NCBI GenBank assembly: GCA_025358395.1
Contig: JANYJT010000122.1
Span: 1 to 36,890 of the forward strand
Length of the DNA: 36,890 bases
Source of the DNA: Bacteroidia bacterium
GTDB lineage: Bacteria; Bacteroidota; Bacteroidia; Bacteroidales; Prolixibacteraceae
Reading direction: 5' to 3'
Shown here: in pieces, positions 26,399 through 35,196 of the stretch
Position numbering within the stretch: the stretch's first letter is position 1
Layout: the number at the start of each line of letters is the position of its first letter
Program-made: the position numbers and the translations under genes
Notes under the pieces: generated by a model
Told to the model about the DNA's origin: nothing
Seen by the model: only the letters and a program-made list of their open reading frames with translations
Database searches by the model: none

Positions 26399-28012
26399 TT
26401 ATTTGGTAAAAGGATTATCAAACCGGTAAGGCTCGTGGGTAATGGTAGGTATCTCATCAAAATTCTCGTGTGGAGGTGGAGAGGGAATCTGCCATTCAAG
26501 CGTTACACCATGCCATGGATTGGCAGGTGCAATGGCTCCTCGACGAATGTGATATACCAGATTAGAAATCATGCCGATCAAACCGATGATGAGTATAAAT
26601 GCCCCGATGGTGGAGAGCATCTCACCTGTCTGAAATTTAGGGTCAAAATCGAAATATCTTCGCGGCATTCCCTGAATCCCAATTACAAATAAGGGAAAAT
26701 AGAGCAGGTTAAACCCTACAAAAAGAAATCCCCATGAAATATTGGCCCATTTAAAATTGTACATCCTGCCATATATTTTAGGATACCAGTAATGAATACC
26801 GGCAAAAAAGGCAAATCCCATTCCTCCGAAAATGATGTAATGGAAATGTGCCACTACAAAATCTGTGTTGTGCAATTGGATGTTAGTAGCTAGGGATCCC
26901 AACGTTAATCCCGTAAATCCTCCGATGGTAAACAAGAAGATAAATGAAATGGCGAAAAGAAGTGGAGGTTTCAAGTCCACAGATCCACCGTACATTGTTG
27001 AAAGCCAGTTAAATACTTTAACAGCACTTGGGATAGCAACGAGAAATGTAAGTAAAGAGAAAAACCATCGGGATTCATAGCTCATGCCTGAAGTGAACAT
27101 GTGGTGACCCCAGACAAAGTACCCGACCAGTGCAATGGCCATACTGGAAAATACGATCGGTATATATCCAAAGACTGGTTTTTGGCTGAATGTTGGAAAG
27201 ATCTCGGTCACAACACCCATTGCAGGCAAAATCATCACGTAAACAGCCGGATGCGAATAGATCCAGAACAAATGCTGGTACAATACCGGATCCCCGCCAA
27301 GGGCAGGATCAAAAAAGCCGATGTGAAATGTTCGTTCAGCAATGACCATGAGTAATGTGATTCCTATAATCGGGGTGGCCAGTAGCTGAATCCAGGCGGT
27401 GGCATAAAGTGACCATGGAAACAGAGGCATCCGGAACCAGGTCATTCCTGGAGCCCTCATCCTGTGCATGGTAACGATAAAGTTCAGCCCGGTAAGGATG
27501 GAAGCAAATCCCAGCACAAATGCTGCGGTCAGGGCGATCACAACATTGGACGATGCCTGTGCGCTATAGGGAACATAAAAAGTCCAGCCGGTATCGGGAG
27601 AATGACCATTGGCAAACTGCGAATAGAGCCCAAGCATGGCTCCGGTAATGTACACATACCACGAAAAAAGGTTAAGTTTTGGAAAAGCTACATCTTTTGC
27701 TCCAATCATTATCGGAAGCATAATATTTCCAAAGACGGCAGCAAGTCCAGGTATTACGACAATAAATACCATGATGATCCCATGGATGGTAAACATGCCA
27801 TTGTAAGTTTGTGCCGTCATGATCGTCTGTCCGGGAGCCATTTTCTCTATTCTCATCAGGAGTCCCAAAACCGCCGCAGTGCAAAAGAAAATGGTAATGG
27901 AGTAGAGATAAAGCAGACCGATCCGTTTGTGATCGGTAGAAGAGAGCCATGACCACAACCCCGTCTTGTGGTTCAAGTAGTTAAGCGGTTCTTGTGTGAT
28001 TATTTTAGTCAT
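26399..28012 (-). CDS. coxA: Cytochrome c oxidase subunit I
   Basis: This 537-residue heme-copper oxidase catalytic subunit has about twelve helices. FTIHGIIMVFIVVIPGL contains the low-spin heme ligand. WIYSHPAVYVMILPAMGVV contains the CuB His with its cross-linked Tyr. GHHMFTSGM supplies the His pair for CuB, and VAHFHYIIFGGMGFAF supplies the heme a and a3 ligands. The enzyme reduces O2 to water and pumps protons. The YSHPAVY Tyr marks an A-type oxidase. Its ATG overlaps the SCO stop by one base (TAATG). Confidence 0.98.
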   Translation of the reverse strand: MTKIITQEPLNYLNHKTGLWSWLSSTDHKRIGLLYLYSITIFFCTAAVLGLLMRIEKMAPGQTIMTAQTYNGMFTIHGIIMVFIVVIPGLAAVFGNIMLPIMIGAKDVAFPKLNLFSWYVYITGAMLGLYSQFANGHSPDTGWTFYVPYSAQASSNVVIALTAAFVLGFASILTGLNFIVTMHRMRAPGMTWFRMPLFPWSLYATAWIQLLATPIIGITLLMVIAERTFHIGFFDPALGGDPVLYQHLFWIYSHPAVYVMILPAMGVVTEIFPTFSQKPVFGYIPIVFSSMAIALVGYFVWGHHMFTSGMSYESRWFFSLLTFLVAIPSAVKVFNWLSTMYGGSVDLKPPLLFAISFIFLFTIGGFTGLTLGSLATNIQLHNTDFVVAHFHYIIFGGMGFAFFAGIHYWYPKIYGRMYNFKWANISWGFLFVGFNLLYFPLFVIGIQGMPRRYFDFDPKFQTGEMLSTIGAFILIIGLIGMISNLVYHIRRGAIAPANPWHGVTLEWQIPSPPPHENFDEIPTITHEPYRFDNPFTK

Positions 28013-28791
28013 TATTTAGATCTTTTAGTTGAATTTTTTCTTGAACTGACAAATAAATAGAGCACAAAAAATACCCCCATGATGAGAACGAAAGACCCTA
28101 GCAAGCGTGTAAATTGCAACGTATATGTTTTACTTTGAGGATCATACGCAAAGCAGAAATCATAGAGCTTGCTGCTGCTTGGCTGTGCCAGCCCTTTTTG
28201 TGCCTCAGCTATTGCCATTTTTAGTTCAAAAGGCAAAAATGTAATTCCATACAGGTAGCGGGTTATTTTACCCGTCGGACTAAGTATAAAAATAGCAGAA
28301 GGATGAGCAAAATCCACTCCTGTAGGTTTGTATCTGAAACCCACGGACTCAGTGATTTTTTGAATATTAACCAATTCTCCCGTTAGATAAGTCCAGCTGC
28401 CACGCTGCTCTTCCTTGATTTTCGAGACAAAATTGAGCTTTTTTTGTTTGGCCTTTTCCGGAGTATCCTTGGTATTAAAACTGATGGTAATGATATCATA
28501 ATCCTTTCCAAGAGAGAGTTCTGTTTTGCTGACAACATCCGCGATCCCATCCAGCAAAGGGCTGCACATTCCGGGACAATCGAAATAGACGAACGAGAGG
28601 ATTGTGGGTTTATTGATAATACTTCGCAGGGAGACTGTATCGTTTTTTTCGTTGCAAAATTTTAGCTCAAGCGGAATTGTCTGTCCTAATTTCTCTACAA
28701 TACCGATCTCGACCTCTTTGCTGACAGGTATCTGCGCCTGCATTTCGATTGCAAATACAATAAAAAGACTCAACACAAACATTTTTTTCAT
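28012..28791 (-). CDS. SCO1/SenC copper-insertion protein
   Basis: The 259-residue protein has a signal/anchor helix, a thioredoxin fold with the copper-binding CPGMC motif (Cys72, Cys76) and the third ligand in FAHPSAIF (His163), then a C-terminal membrane helix (about 228-250) with basic residues after it. It delivers copper to, or reduces, the CuA site of subunit II. It lies 18 bp after the cytochrome c gene and overlaps coxA by one base. The extra C-terminal helix is a Bacteroidota-type feature rather than the usual single N-terminal anchor. Confidence 0.95.
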   Translation of the reverse strand: MKKMFVLSLFIVFAIEMQAQIPVSKEVEIGIVEKLGQTIPLELKFCNEKNDTVSLRSIINKPTILSFVYFDCPGMCSPLLDGIADVVSKTELSLGKDYDIITISFNTKDTPEKAKQKKLNFVSKIKEEQRGSWTYLTGELVNIQKITESVGFRYKPTGVDFAHPSAIFILSPTGKITRYLYGITFLPFELKMAIAEAQKGLAQPSSSKLYDFCFAYDPQSKTYTLQFTRLLGSFVLIMGVFFVLYLFVSSRKNSTKRSK

Positions 28792-28809
28792 ATCTGAAGA
28801 ATAAGAAAA

Positions 28810-29718
28810 TTATTTACTCGGATTCTTTTCTGATCCGGATTTGAATATAACTCTGAGCTGAAGCATCACATAAACGATAAATCCCCAAACAGTCAGAACA
28901 GCAAGTATAAAGGTCAGCAAAAGCCATACCGGGGATTTTTGAACCACGTTCCACAAGGCCCTTTGCTCATTTAATGCAGGACGATTGGTTGGAATCCCAA
29001 TAGCCAATGAAGTCTCAGCGCTGGACCCTCCAAATGCATTCTGATCAACCGGCTGAACCACCAATGTTACAACTCCTACCGAATCACCCGGTAAGTTGGA
29101 AGGAAAGCTGAAAAGTGCGATTCCCTGATTATCAGTTGTTTTAACCTCACCAATGGGAAGATTCCCAAAATATCTCTTTGCAAAAAGTTTCAACTCAGCA
29201 CCTGTTACAGGAAATCTCTTCATCTCTTTCAAAGAGGTAACGACAACCTGCACTTGCCCCCAATCCTTGTCCCAGGAGATTTGAAAATTCACTTTTTCAA
29301 GAAAAGATCCTGCTGCAGGTTTTGATGCAACCTCTTGCGAATATTTATCATTGAATCCTCTGATAAACGATATGATGCGCCAAAGATCTGCCGTGGATAA
29401 GGTGTTTTTAAAGGATGGCATCAGCACACGACCCTCAGAAACCTTGTAGAAGATCGCACCGTCTGTATTTTTCTGCATCTGGATTGAAACAGGATCAGGT
29501 GGTGGAGGAACAAGCTTGACAGCATTATTTTTCCCGGGATCACCATGACAGGATTTGCAATTTAAGTTGTAAAGGTCGCCTCCAGCTTTCCGGGTGGAAT
29601 CCGAAAAGGCAAAAGGGCTCAATTTTGCTCCGTTTTCGGCAGGAACAATCCATTCCTGGGCAGAAAGCCTGCATGCAAAAAGTGTGATTGATAATAGCAC
29701 TAAAAAGATTCGTGTCAT
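28810..29718 (-). CDS. Membrane-bound c-type cytochrome with carboxy-terminal anchor
   Basis: The 302-residue protein has a signal peptide (about 1-20), a class I cytochrome c domain with CKSCH (54-58) and a likely Met ligand in VLMPSFKNTL. A beta-rich domain follows (about 135-230) with FQISWDKDWGQVQVVVTSLKE and a TTDNQGIALFSF segment. A C-terminal helix (about 262-288) completes it. It is placed between a Tat Fe-S protein and the oxidase genes and could carry electrons between the two. The beta-rich domain resembles an Ig-like fold, but I do not recognise it. Confidence 0.9.
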   Translation of the reverse strand: MTRIFLVLLSITLFACRLSAQEWIVPAENGAKLSPFAFSDSTRKAGGDLYNLNCKSCHGDPGKNNAVKLVPPPPDPVSIQMQKNTDGAIFYKVSEGRVLMPSFKNTLSTADLWRIISFIRGFNDKYSQEVASKPAAGSFLEKVNFQISWDKDWGQVQVVVTSLKEMKRFPVTGAELKLFAKRYFGNLPIGEVKTTDNQGIALFSFPSNLPGDSVGVVTLVVQPVDQNAFGGSSAETSLAIGIPTNRPALNEQRALWNVVQKSPVWLLLTFILAVLTVWGFIVYVMLQLRVIFKSGSEKNPSK

Positions 29719-29757
29719 AATATTTGGCAGTTTTGCTTATCTGGTACGAAATGTTGT

Positions 29758-30729
29758 TTATGCTTTTTCATTGCCCGGCAACCGTTCATCCTTGAACTCA
29801 AACAGCCGATTCTTGGGAGGAAGATAATAAACACGGGGTTTGGTCCCAAGTTCCGGCATCAAATGGTACCCGGCATTAACGCTTAATAATTCACTCAAAC
29901 GGTGAGTTTCTTTTGTCGTTCCATTGGTAACTGCATCCTGGTTCTCGTCACCGAAATAATAAACACCATTGGGACACGCCGATACACAATAGGGCAATTT
30001 ACCTTCCCGAAGTCTGTCGGCACTGAAAAGACATTTTGAGATGGTACCTTTCTTCTGTGGTACATTCAGTTCGATGTTGTATTCCTTTCCCTTGTCGGCT
30101 TCAACAACCAAAGGTTCTTCCCAATGAAACATCCTCGCGGAATAAGGGCAGGCAGCTATACAAAAACGGCATCCGATACAGCGTGCGTTGTCAATCAATA
30201 CAATACCATCTTGTCTTTTGAAAGTAGCATCAACCGGACAAACTGCTACACACGGTGGATTATCGCAATGCTGACATGGTTTGGGCATATAATAAGGTGC
30301 AGTATTGACAGATTCCTGCATGATCAAGGTGTTGAGATGGTACTCATATGGACGCAGATGATGTGCCCCCTGGCATGCTTCAATGCATTTACGTGCATTA
30401 CGACATTTGGCAAGGTCAATGACCATCACCCAACGATGACCAGACAACCCTTCTCTGCCAAGTTTTTGCAGTCGGGTTAGATCGACCTGCATATTTTTGA
30501 TCTGGTCACGCGGCACTTCCACCAACTTGTTGTCGGCAGTCAGCACTTTTACAAATTCATGATCCGGCTTGGTTTCTTCATAATTGAAACCGGCATAGAT
30601 GGCAGCACCTGCAGCGGTTGCCGCGGCTCCAACCAAACCAAACCGTTTAAAAAATGTACGTCTGGAATTGGTGGCATTTTGTGCTTTATTCGAAATTTTA
30701 GGATGAATAGGTGAGTTATGATCATTCAT
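29758..30729 (-). CDS. Tat-exported 4x[4Fe-4S] ferredoxin (DmsB/NrfC/ActB-C-terminus type)
   Basis: The 323-residue protein has a twin-arginine signal (NSRRTFFKRFG at 21-31). Four cysteine clusters follow: CRNARKCIEAC, CQHCDNPPCVAVC, CIGCRFCIAAC, and a set that starts CLFSADRLREGKLPYCVSAC. The last cluster shows Cys-x15-Cys-x3-Cys, with no CxxC start visible as in DmsB-type subunits, so cluster IV may be modified. Such subunits normally pair with a molybdopterin catalytic subunit and an NrfD membrane subunit, and neither is adjacent. It leads the oxidase operon, so it may feed electrons to the cytochrome c encoded next. Confidence 0.9.
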   Translation of the reverse strand: MNDHNSPIHPKISNKAQNATNSRRTFFKRFGLVGAAATAAGAAIYAGFNYEETKPDHEFVKVLTADNKLVEVPRDQIKNMQVDLTRLQKLGREGLSGHRWVMVIDLAKCRNARKCIEACQGAHHLRPYEYHLNTLIMQESVNTAPYYMPKPCQHCDNPPCVAVCPVDATFKRQDGIVLIDNARCIGCRFCIAACPYSARMFHWEEPLVVEADKGKEYNIELNVPQKKGTISKCLFSADRLREGKLPYCVSACPNGVYYFGDENQDAVTNGTTKETHRLSELLSVNAGYHLMPELGTKPRVYYLPPKNRLFEFKDERLPGNEKA

Positions 30730-31019
30730 AAATAGGATAATTTACCTCATTAACGGATAGGTTAAAACTACAAATAATATTTTTTGTTTTCATCACAAAT
30801 TTAGCAATCACCAATTCAAAAAAGGGCTTTGCAGTTACAATTTAGACAAATTTTTCGTTTTAAACCATTTAAATAGCGTGCATCATTAAAATGTTTGAAT
30901 TGCAATTTGATATTTATATCGATTCTAGCTGTTAAATCTATCAAAATGGAAAAACTCAGGGCTAAAATTCACTTAATTATTTGTGTATTTTTGTCTGAAT
31001 CGCATACAATACAGTACAC
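30730..31019. other. Divergent spacer between the oxidase operon and the GH42 gene
   Basis: This AT-rich spacer is free of ORFs. A TAAATTTG box on the - strand (30796-30803) could serve the oxidase operon, but its upstream TTG is at the wrong distance. Confidence 0.4.
30986..30993 (+). promoter_or_regulatory. Candidate -7 box for the GH42 gene
   Basis: TATTTTTG matches TAnnTTTG and lies 26 bases before the start codon at 31020. No TTG is found 17-23 bases upstream, so only half of the promoter is supported. Confidence 0.35.
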
Positions 31020-33098
31020 ATGAAAAAAATCAGACTTACACTATTATTCGTTGTTGTGGCATTTCTTGCCAATGCCCAACCTAATGAGAATTATTTTCAG
31101 AAAAATCAGCTTATCACTACCGGAGTGTATTACTATCCTGAACATTGGGACTCCACCCAATGGGACAGGGATTTGAAAAATATTGCAGCAATGGGTTTCG
31201 AATTTACCCATTTTGCAGAGTTTGCCTGGGCTCAGCTGGAACCTGAGGAGGGAAAATATGACTTCGCCTGGCTTGACAAAGCAGTTGCCCTCGCGGCAAA
31301 ATACAAATTACCTGTAATTATGTGCACCTCCACATGCACCCCGCCTGTTTGGTTATCGAGAAAGCATCCTGAGATATTATCTCTCAATGAGGATGGAACC
31401 CGAATGGATCATGGATCAAGACAACATGCGTCTTTCTCAAGTAGTTACTACAGGAGTTATTCACTAAAAATGATTGAACAACTGGCCCGTCACTATGGCA
31501 AGGATCCACGGATCATGGGCTGGCAGGTGGATAATGAACCACGAACATTTTTTGATTACAATCCTGATGCCCGGCAACGCTTCCGCGACTGGCTGAAGAA
31601 AAAATACCAAACCATTGATGCCCTTAATACCACATGGGGTACTCTATTCTGGAGCAATACTTACAGCAATTTTGCTCAAATCAACATCCCCCAACACAAA
31701 CAGTGGGGCATGAACCTGAACCAACGCCTGGATCACTACCGCTTTGCAGCGAATGAAACTGCCACATTTTTGGATGACCAGGCAAGTACCATCAAAAAGT
31801 ATTCCTCCCCCAACCAATGGGTAACGACCAACTATATACCGAATTACGATGGAGGCTATATTGGAAAGAGTACCCAACTTGATTTCATAACCTACACCAG
31901 GTACATGGTTTATGGAAGCTCAATGGGTGTTGGAAGAAAAGGTTATCGCCTTGGAGATCCGTTGAGTATTGCTATGGCCAACGATTATTTCAGGCCCAAA
32001 ACGCCGGTTTATGGGGTAATGGAACTTCAACCCGGTCAGGTAAATTGGGGTTCAATCAATCCACAACCTTTACCGGGAGCTGTGAGGATGTGGTTATGGC
32101 ATCAGTTTGCAGGTGGCAGTAGTTTGGTTTGCACCTATCGGTACCGGGCGCCACTTGTTGGATATGAGCAATACCATTATGGAATTGTTGGAACTGATGG
32201 GGTCACTCCCACTCCCGGAGGTCTCGAATATCAAAAATTCATACAGGAAATTGGAATGTTGAGAAATGGGTTCAGATCTACCTTGACAGTACCCGCGGAG
32301 TATGCTGCCAGGAAAACAGCCATCCTTTTTAACAATGAGAATATTTGGGGCATGGACATGAACAAACAAACAAACCAATGGAATTCGATGGATCATATAT
32401 TGAAATATTACAAACCATTGAAAGCATTTGGTGCTCCTGTTGATTTCATTGCCGACCAGGCAGATTTTTCCAAATATCCGGTATTGATAGCTCCTGCCTA
32501 CCAGCAAATCGACAAAGATTTAATCTCCAAATTGACTCAATACGCCAAAGATGGAGGAAATCTTATTCTAACTTGCCGCACCGGTCACAAAGACCGCGAA
32601 GGCCATTTGTGGGAGGCAAAATTTGCTGCACCCATATACGATCTGATCGGTGCTGAAATAGAATTTTACGATCTGCCGATGCCTCATGCGCAAGACTCGG
32701 TTTTGATGGGTACTAAAAAATATGCCTGGAAAACATGGGGCGAGATTCTAAAACCTGCAGCTGGCACAAATGTTTTGGGTACCTTCCAGGGAGATTTTTA
32801 TGCAGGAAAACCGGCAGTCATTTCCAGGAAACTGGGAAAAGGAACGGTCACTTATGTAGGAGTGGACAGCAACAACGGACTTCTCGAAAAAGAGCTGCTA
32901 ACCAATCTATATGCTCAACTTAAAATCAAGGTTGAGAATTATCCTGAAGGGGTATCTGTCGAATACCGTGATGGGTTAGGGATTGCAGTCAATTATTCGG
33001 ACAAGATCTATCTGTTGAATATTCCCGCTAAGACTCAAATTCTGATTGGCACAAAAGAGCTTCCGGTGGCTGGAGTTACTGTCTGGAAAGCTCAATAA
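31020..33098 (+). CDS. Secreted GH42 beta-galactosidase
   Basis: The 692-residue protein has a Sec signal peptide (about 1-19, ANAQ) and a GH42 TIM barrel. YYPEHWD at the N-terminus, the acid/base Glu173 in WQVDNEPR and the nucleophile Glu335 in GVMELQPGQVNWG are all present. A trimerisation-type domain (about 425-610) with a glutamine-amidotransferase-like fold and a small C-terminal beta domain follow. It cleaves terminal beta-galactosides, likely in the periplasm because of the signal. Intracellular homologues lack that signal. It lies 48 bp before an esterase gene on the same strand, probably one operon. Confidence 0.95.
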   Translation: MKKIRLTLLFVVVAFLANAQPNENYFQKNQLITTGVYYYPEHWDSTQWDRDLKNIAAMGFEFTHFAEFAWAQLEPEEGKYDFAWLDKAVALAAKYKLPVIMCTSTCTPPVWLSRKHPEILSLNEDGTRMDHGSRQHASFSSSYYRSYSLKMIEQLARHYGKDPRIMGWQVDNEPRTFFDYNPDARQRFRDWLKKKYQTIDALNTTWGTLFWSNTYSNFAQINIPQHKQWGMNLNQRLDHYRFAANETATFLDDQASTIKKYSSPNQWVTTNYIPNYDGGYIGKSTQLDFITYTRYMVYGSSMGVGRKGYRLGDPLSIAMANDYFRPKTPVYGVMELQPGQVNWGSINPQPLPGAVRMWLWHQFAGGSSLVCTYRYRAPLVGYEQYHYGIVGTDGVTPTPGGLEYQKFIQEIGMLRNGFRSTLTVPAEYAARKTAILFNNENIWGMDMNKQTNQWNSMDHILKYYKPLKAFGAPVDFIADQADFSKYPVLIAPAYQQIDKDLISKLTQYAKDGGNLILTCRTGHKDREGHLWEAKFAAPIYDLIGAEIEFYDLPMPHAQDSVLMGTKKYAWKTWGEILKPAAGTNVLGTFQGDFYAGKPAVISRKLGKGTVTYVGVDSNNGLLEKELLTNLYAQLKIKVENYPEGVSVEYRDGLGIAVNYSDKIYLLNIPAKTQILIGTKELPVAGVTVWKAQ

Positions 33099-33146
33099 AA
33101 GCTAAATTGCCTTCAAATTACAACTACTACAAATTAACGAATTAAA

Positions 33147-34136
33147 ATGAAAACCATTAAAAGAGCATTATACAGCATATTAATTGCACTTCTTCTTCTT
33201 GTTTTTCTGATGTTTATTCCCGGGATCTGGTCTTCCCTGAATCCCCAAAAAGCGCCCATGGGGTATTACTTCGAAATACCTACGATAGTGGCGCTCTATT
33301 CAGGTTTGGAGTCGCTTATCAACAAAACACCTGATATCCCGGATAATGTTGAAGCGATAAAGAATATCGAGTACAAAAATATCCATGGACGATCTCTCCA
33401 ACTGGATATTTACCGACCCAGAGGATTGACAAAACCCGCACCTTTGCTGGTTTTCATCCATGGGGGTGGCTGGAGAGGTGGTGACCGCGCCGATTATTTG
33501 GTTTACCTTACCTACTTTGCAAAACTTGGTTATGTAACAGCAACCATTTCCTATCGGTTTTTAAAGGTAGCGCCCTACCCTGCTTGCGTGGAAGATATTC
33601 TGGATGCCCGCGATTTCTTGTATCAAAACGGGGAAAAATACAGCTACGATCCTGATAGGATTTGCCTGATCGGTGGTTCAGCGGGGGCTCATCTGGCCAT
33701 GCTCGCAGCTTTTGGGTGGAAAAAAAAGGATTCCGTCACAAACAAATTGGCTTCAAATGCCTCTAAACTTAAGATCAAGGCTGTGGTCGAGATTTACGGA
33801 CCTACAGATTTTACAACCGAATATGCCCGTAACCATCCCACAATCACAGGGTTTATGGCCCACACTTACCGGGAAGCCCCTCAATTATACGTTGAAGCCT
33901 CTCCAATTACTTATGTTACAAGGGAGACCCCTCCTACCCTGATCCTTCATGGTACCCGCGATATGTTGGTCCCCATCAGTCAGGCCGAATTGTTAAAGCA
34001 CAAAATGGATAGTCTCGGAGTTATCAATGTTTATTGTCCGGTACCCGGATGGCCCCACACCATGGACATTGCGCAAAGGGTAAATAATTACACCAAGGCT
34101 ACAATGCTTGATTTCTTTGAGAAATATGTAAAATAA
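33147..34136 (+). CDS. Membrane-anchored alpha/beta hydrolase (BD-FAE/HSL-like esterase)
   Basis: The 329-residue protein has an uncleaved-looking N-terminal helix (about 7-27). Its hydrolase domain carries the oxyanion motif HGGGW (105-109), the nucleophile Ser178 in GGSAGAH, the acid Asp272 in HGTRDMLVP and the catalytic His304 in GWPHTMD. This is the pattern of bacterial BD-FAE-type esterases that remove acetyl or feruloyl groups from plant or mucin glycans. Its position after a GH42 gene supports a role in glycan deacylation. The final codons (EKYVK-stop) are the left arm of the palindrome at 34118-34180. Confidence 0.92.
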   Translation: MKTIKRALYSILIALLLLVFLMFIPGIWSSLNPQKAPMGYYFEIPTIVALYSGLESLINKTPDIPDNVEAIKNIEYKNIHGRSLQLDIYRPRGLTKPAPLLVFIHGGGWRGGDRADYLVYLTYFAKLGYVTATISYRFLKVAPYPACVEDILDARDFLYQNGEKYSYDPDRICLIGGSAGAHLAMLAAFGWKKKDSVTNKLASNASKLKIKAVVEIYGPTDFTTEYARNHPTITGFMAHTYREAPQLYVEASPITYVTRETPPTLILHGTRDMLVPISQAELLKHKMDSLGVINVYCPVPGWPHTMDIAQRVNNYTKATMLDFFEKYVK

Positions 34137-34180
34137 AAAATGTGGCTGAACGCCACATTTTTTATTTTACATATTTCTCA
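34118..34180. terminator. 29-bp perfect inverted repeat shared by two convergent coding ends
   Basis: Arms 34118-34146 and 34152-34180 are exactly complementary around TGAAC. The inner stem is GC-bearing (TGTGGC/GCCACA) and is followed on both sides by T-rich sequence, as in a bidirectional terminator. The left arm contains the last five codons and stop of the esterase gene. The right arm contains the last codons and stop of the convergent isomerase-like gene, in another frame. Confidence 0.85.
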
Positions 34181-35156
34181 CGTAAGCCAGGAATTTTCTT
34201 GCTGTCGCATCCAGGTTTTCAATAGATCCTCCCCCGTCCAGAACTTCGCACATTTCATAAGTGATATATCCCTGGTATCCGATTTCCTTTAAAGTTCCAA
34301 AAAAGGTTTTGTAATCGATGATGCCCTCGCCCATGGCTGCCGCACGCATCAGGGCAGGTTTCTCTTCTACATAATTTGTCAGGTAATTGTCGTAGCGATA
34401 TCTTGGCATTTTAATATAATCTGCGGCAATGGTCATGGCAATGTAAGGTTTCATTTTTAGGATGGATTGTCTGATTTCCTCTTTGGACAAGCCTTCCAGA
34501 TTGGGCGACCAGGCATCCCAGCCGGCTTTTACATTGGGCATATTAATCTCTTTCAGCATCCAGTACATGGCATCATGATGAAGGGCAATGTCGTGGTGGT
34601 TCTGTACCGCCAGCGTGACACCATACTTTTGGGCCTCTTTGGCTGCCAGGGTGATCCCTTCAACTACCAATGCATACTGCTTGTCATAAGGAACACCCGG
34701 GCGCTCATAACCAGTAAAAATGCGGACCAAATTGGTGCCCAGATCCTGTGCCAGCTCAGCCAGCTGGCCGATATAGGCCGCCTGAATTTCAGTATGAGGG
34801 ATGCCAACTTTGTCTATGCCTGCTGTAAAATCAGAATATCCGGCAAGTCCGACCAGTGTCAATCCCAGATCAGCAATCCTTTGCCTGAGCTTTTTTCGGG
34901 CATCTTTGTCGTAATCAAGCAATGAAAGATGCGGCCGTTTGGCCATCAGCATGACGCCGTCAAATCCAAGTTCTTTCGCCTTGACCAGAAATTCATCGAC
35001 TGTCAATTTGGCTTGACCTCGCCACAATCCTGAATATCCGATGGAGTGCAGACAAGTTTTCACTTTGAAATCGGCCGGATTCCCGGTAGGCATCTTTTGT
35101 GCGATCGCAGAAAGAGAGAAACAAGTAAAAATCAAAAAGACAGATAGAATCTTCAT
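34167..35156 (-). CDS. Exported sugar isomerase/epimerase-like TIM-barrel protein
   Basis: The ATG at 35156 gives a 329-residue protein with a clear signal peptide (LSVFLIFTCFSLSAIAQ), so it is preferred to the upstream start at 35243, which overlaps the next gene. The barrel belongs to the AP_endonuc_2/xylose isomerase-like family: LGFDGVMLM, GTNLVRIFTGYE, VTLAVQNHHDIAL (metal-binding Glu replaced by Gln in this stretch), AGWDAWSP and YKTFFGTLKEIGYQGYITYEM (terminal Glu). Secreted members in Bacteroidota are thought to act on sugars or keto-sugars. No substrate can be assigned. It ends inside the palindrome at 34118-34180. Confidence 0.88.
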   Translation of the reverse strand: MKILSVFLIFTCFSLSAIAQKMPTGNPADFKVKTCLHSIGYSGLWRGQAKLTVDEFLVKAKELGFDGVMLMAKRPHLSLLDYDKDARKKLRQRIADLGLTLVGLAGYSDFTAGIDKVGIPHTEIQAAYIGQLAELAQDLGTNLVRIFTGYERPGVPYDKQYALVVEGITLAAKEAQKYGVTLAVQNHHDIALHHDAMYWMLKEINMPNVKAGWDAWSPNLEGLSKEEIRQSILKMKPYIAMTIAADYIKMPRYRYDNYLTNYVEEKPALMRAAAMGEGIIDYKTFFGTLKEIGYQGYITYEMCEVLDGGGSIENLDATARKFLAYVRNM

Positions 35157-35196
35157 TGCTAAATAGTTTAATAAACAGAATTTAATAATGTCCCGA

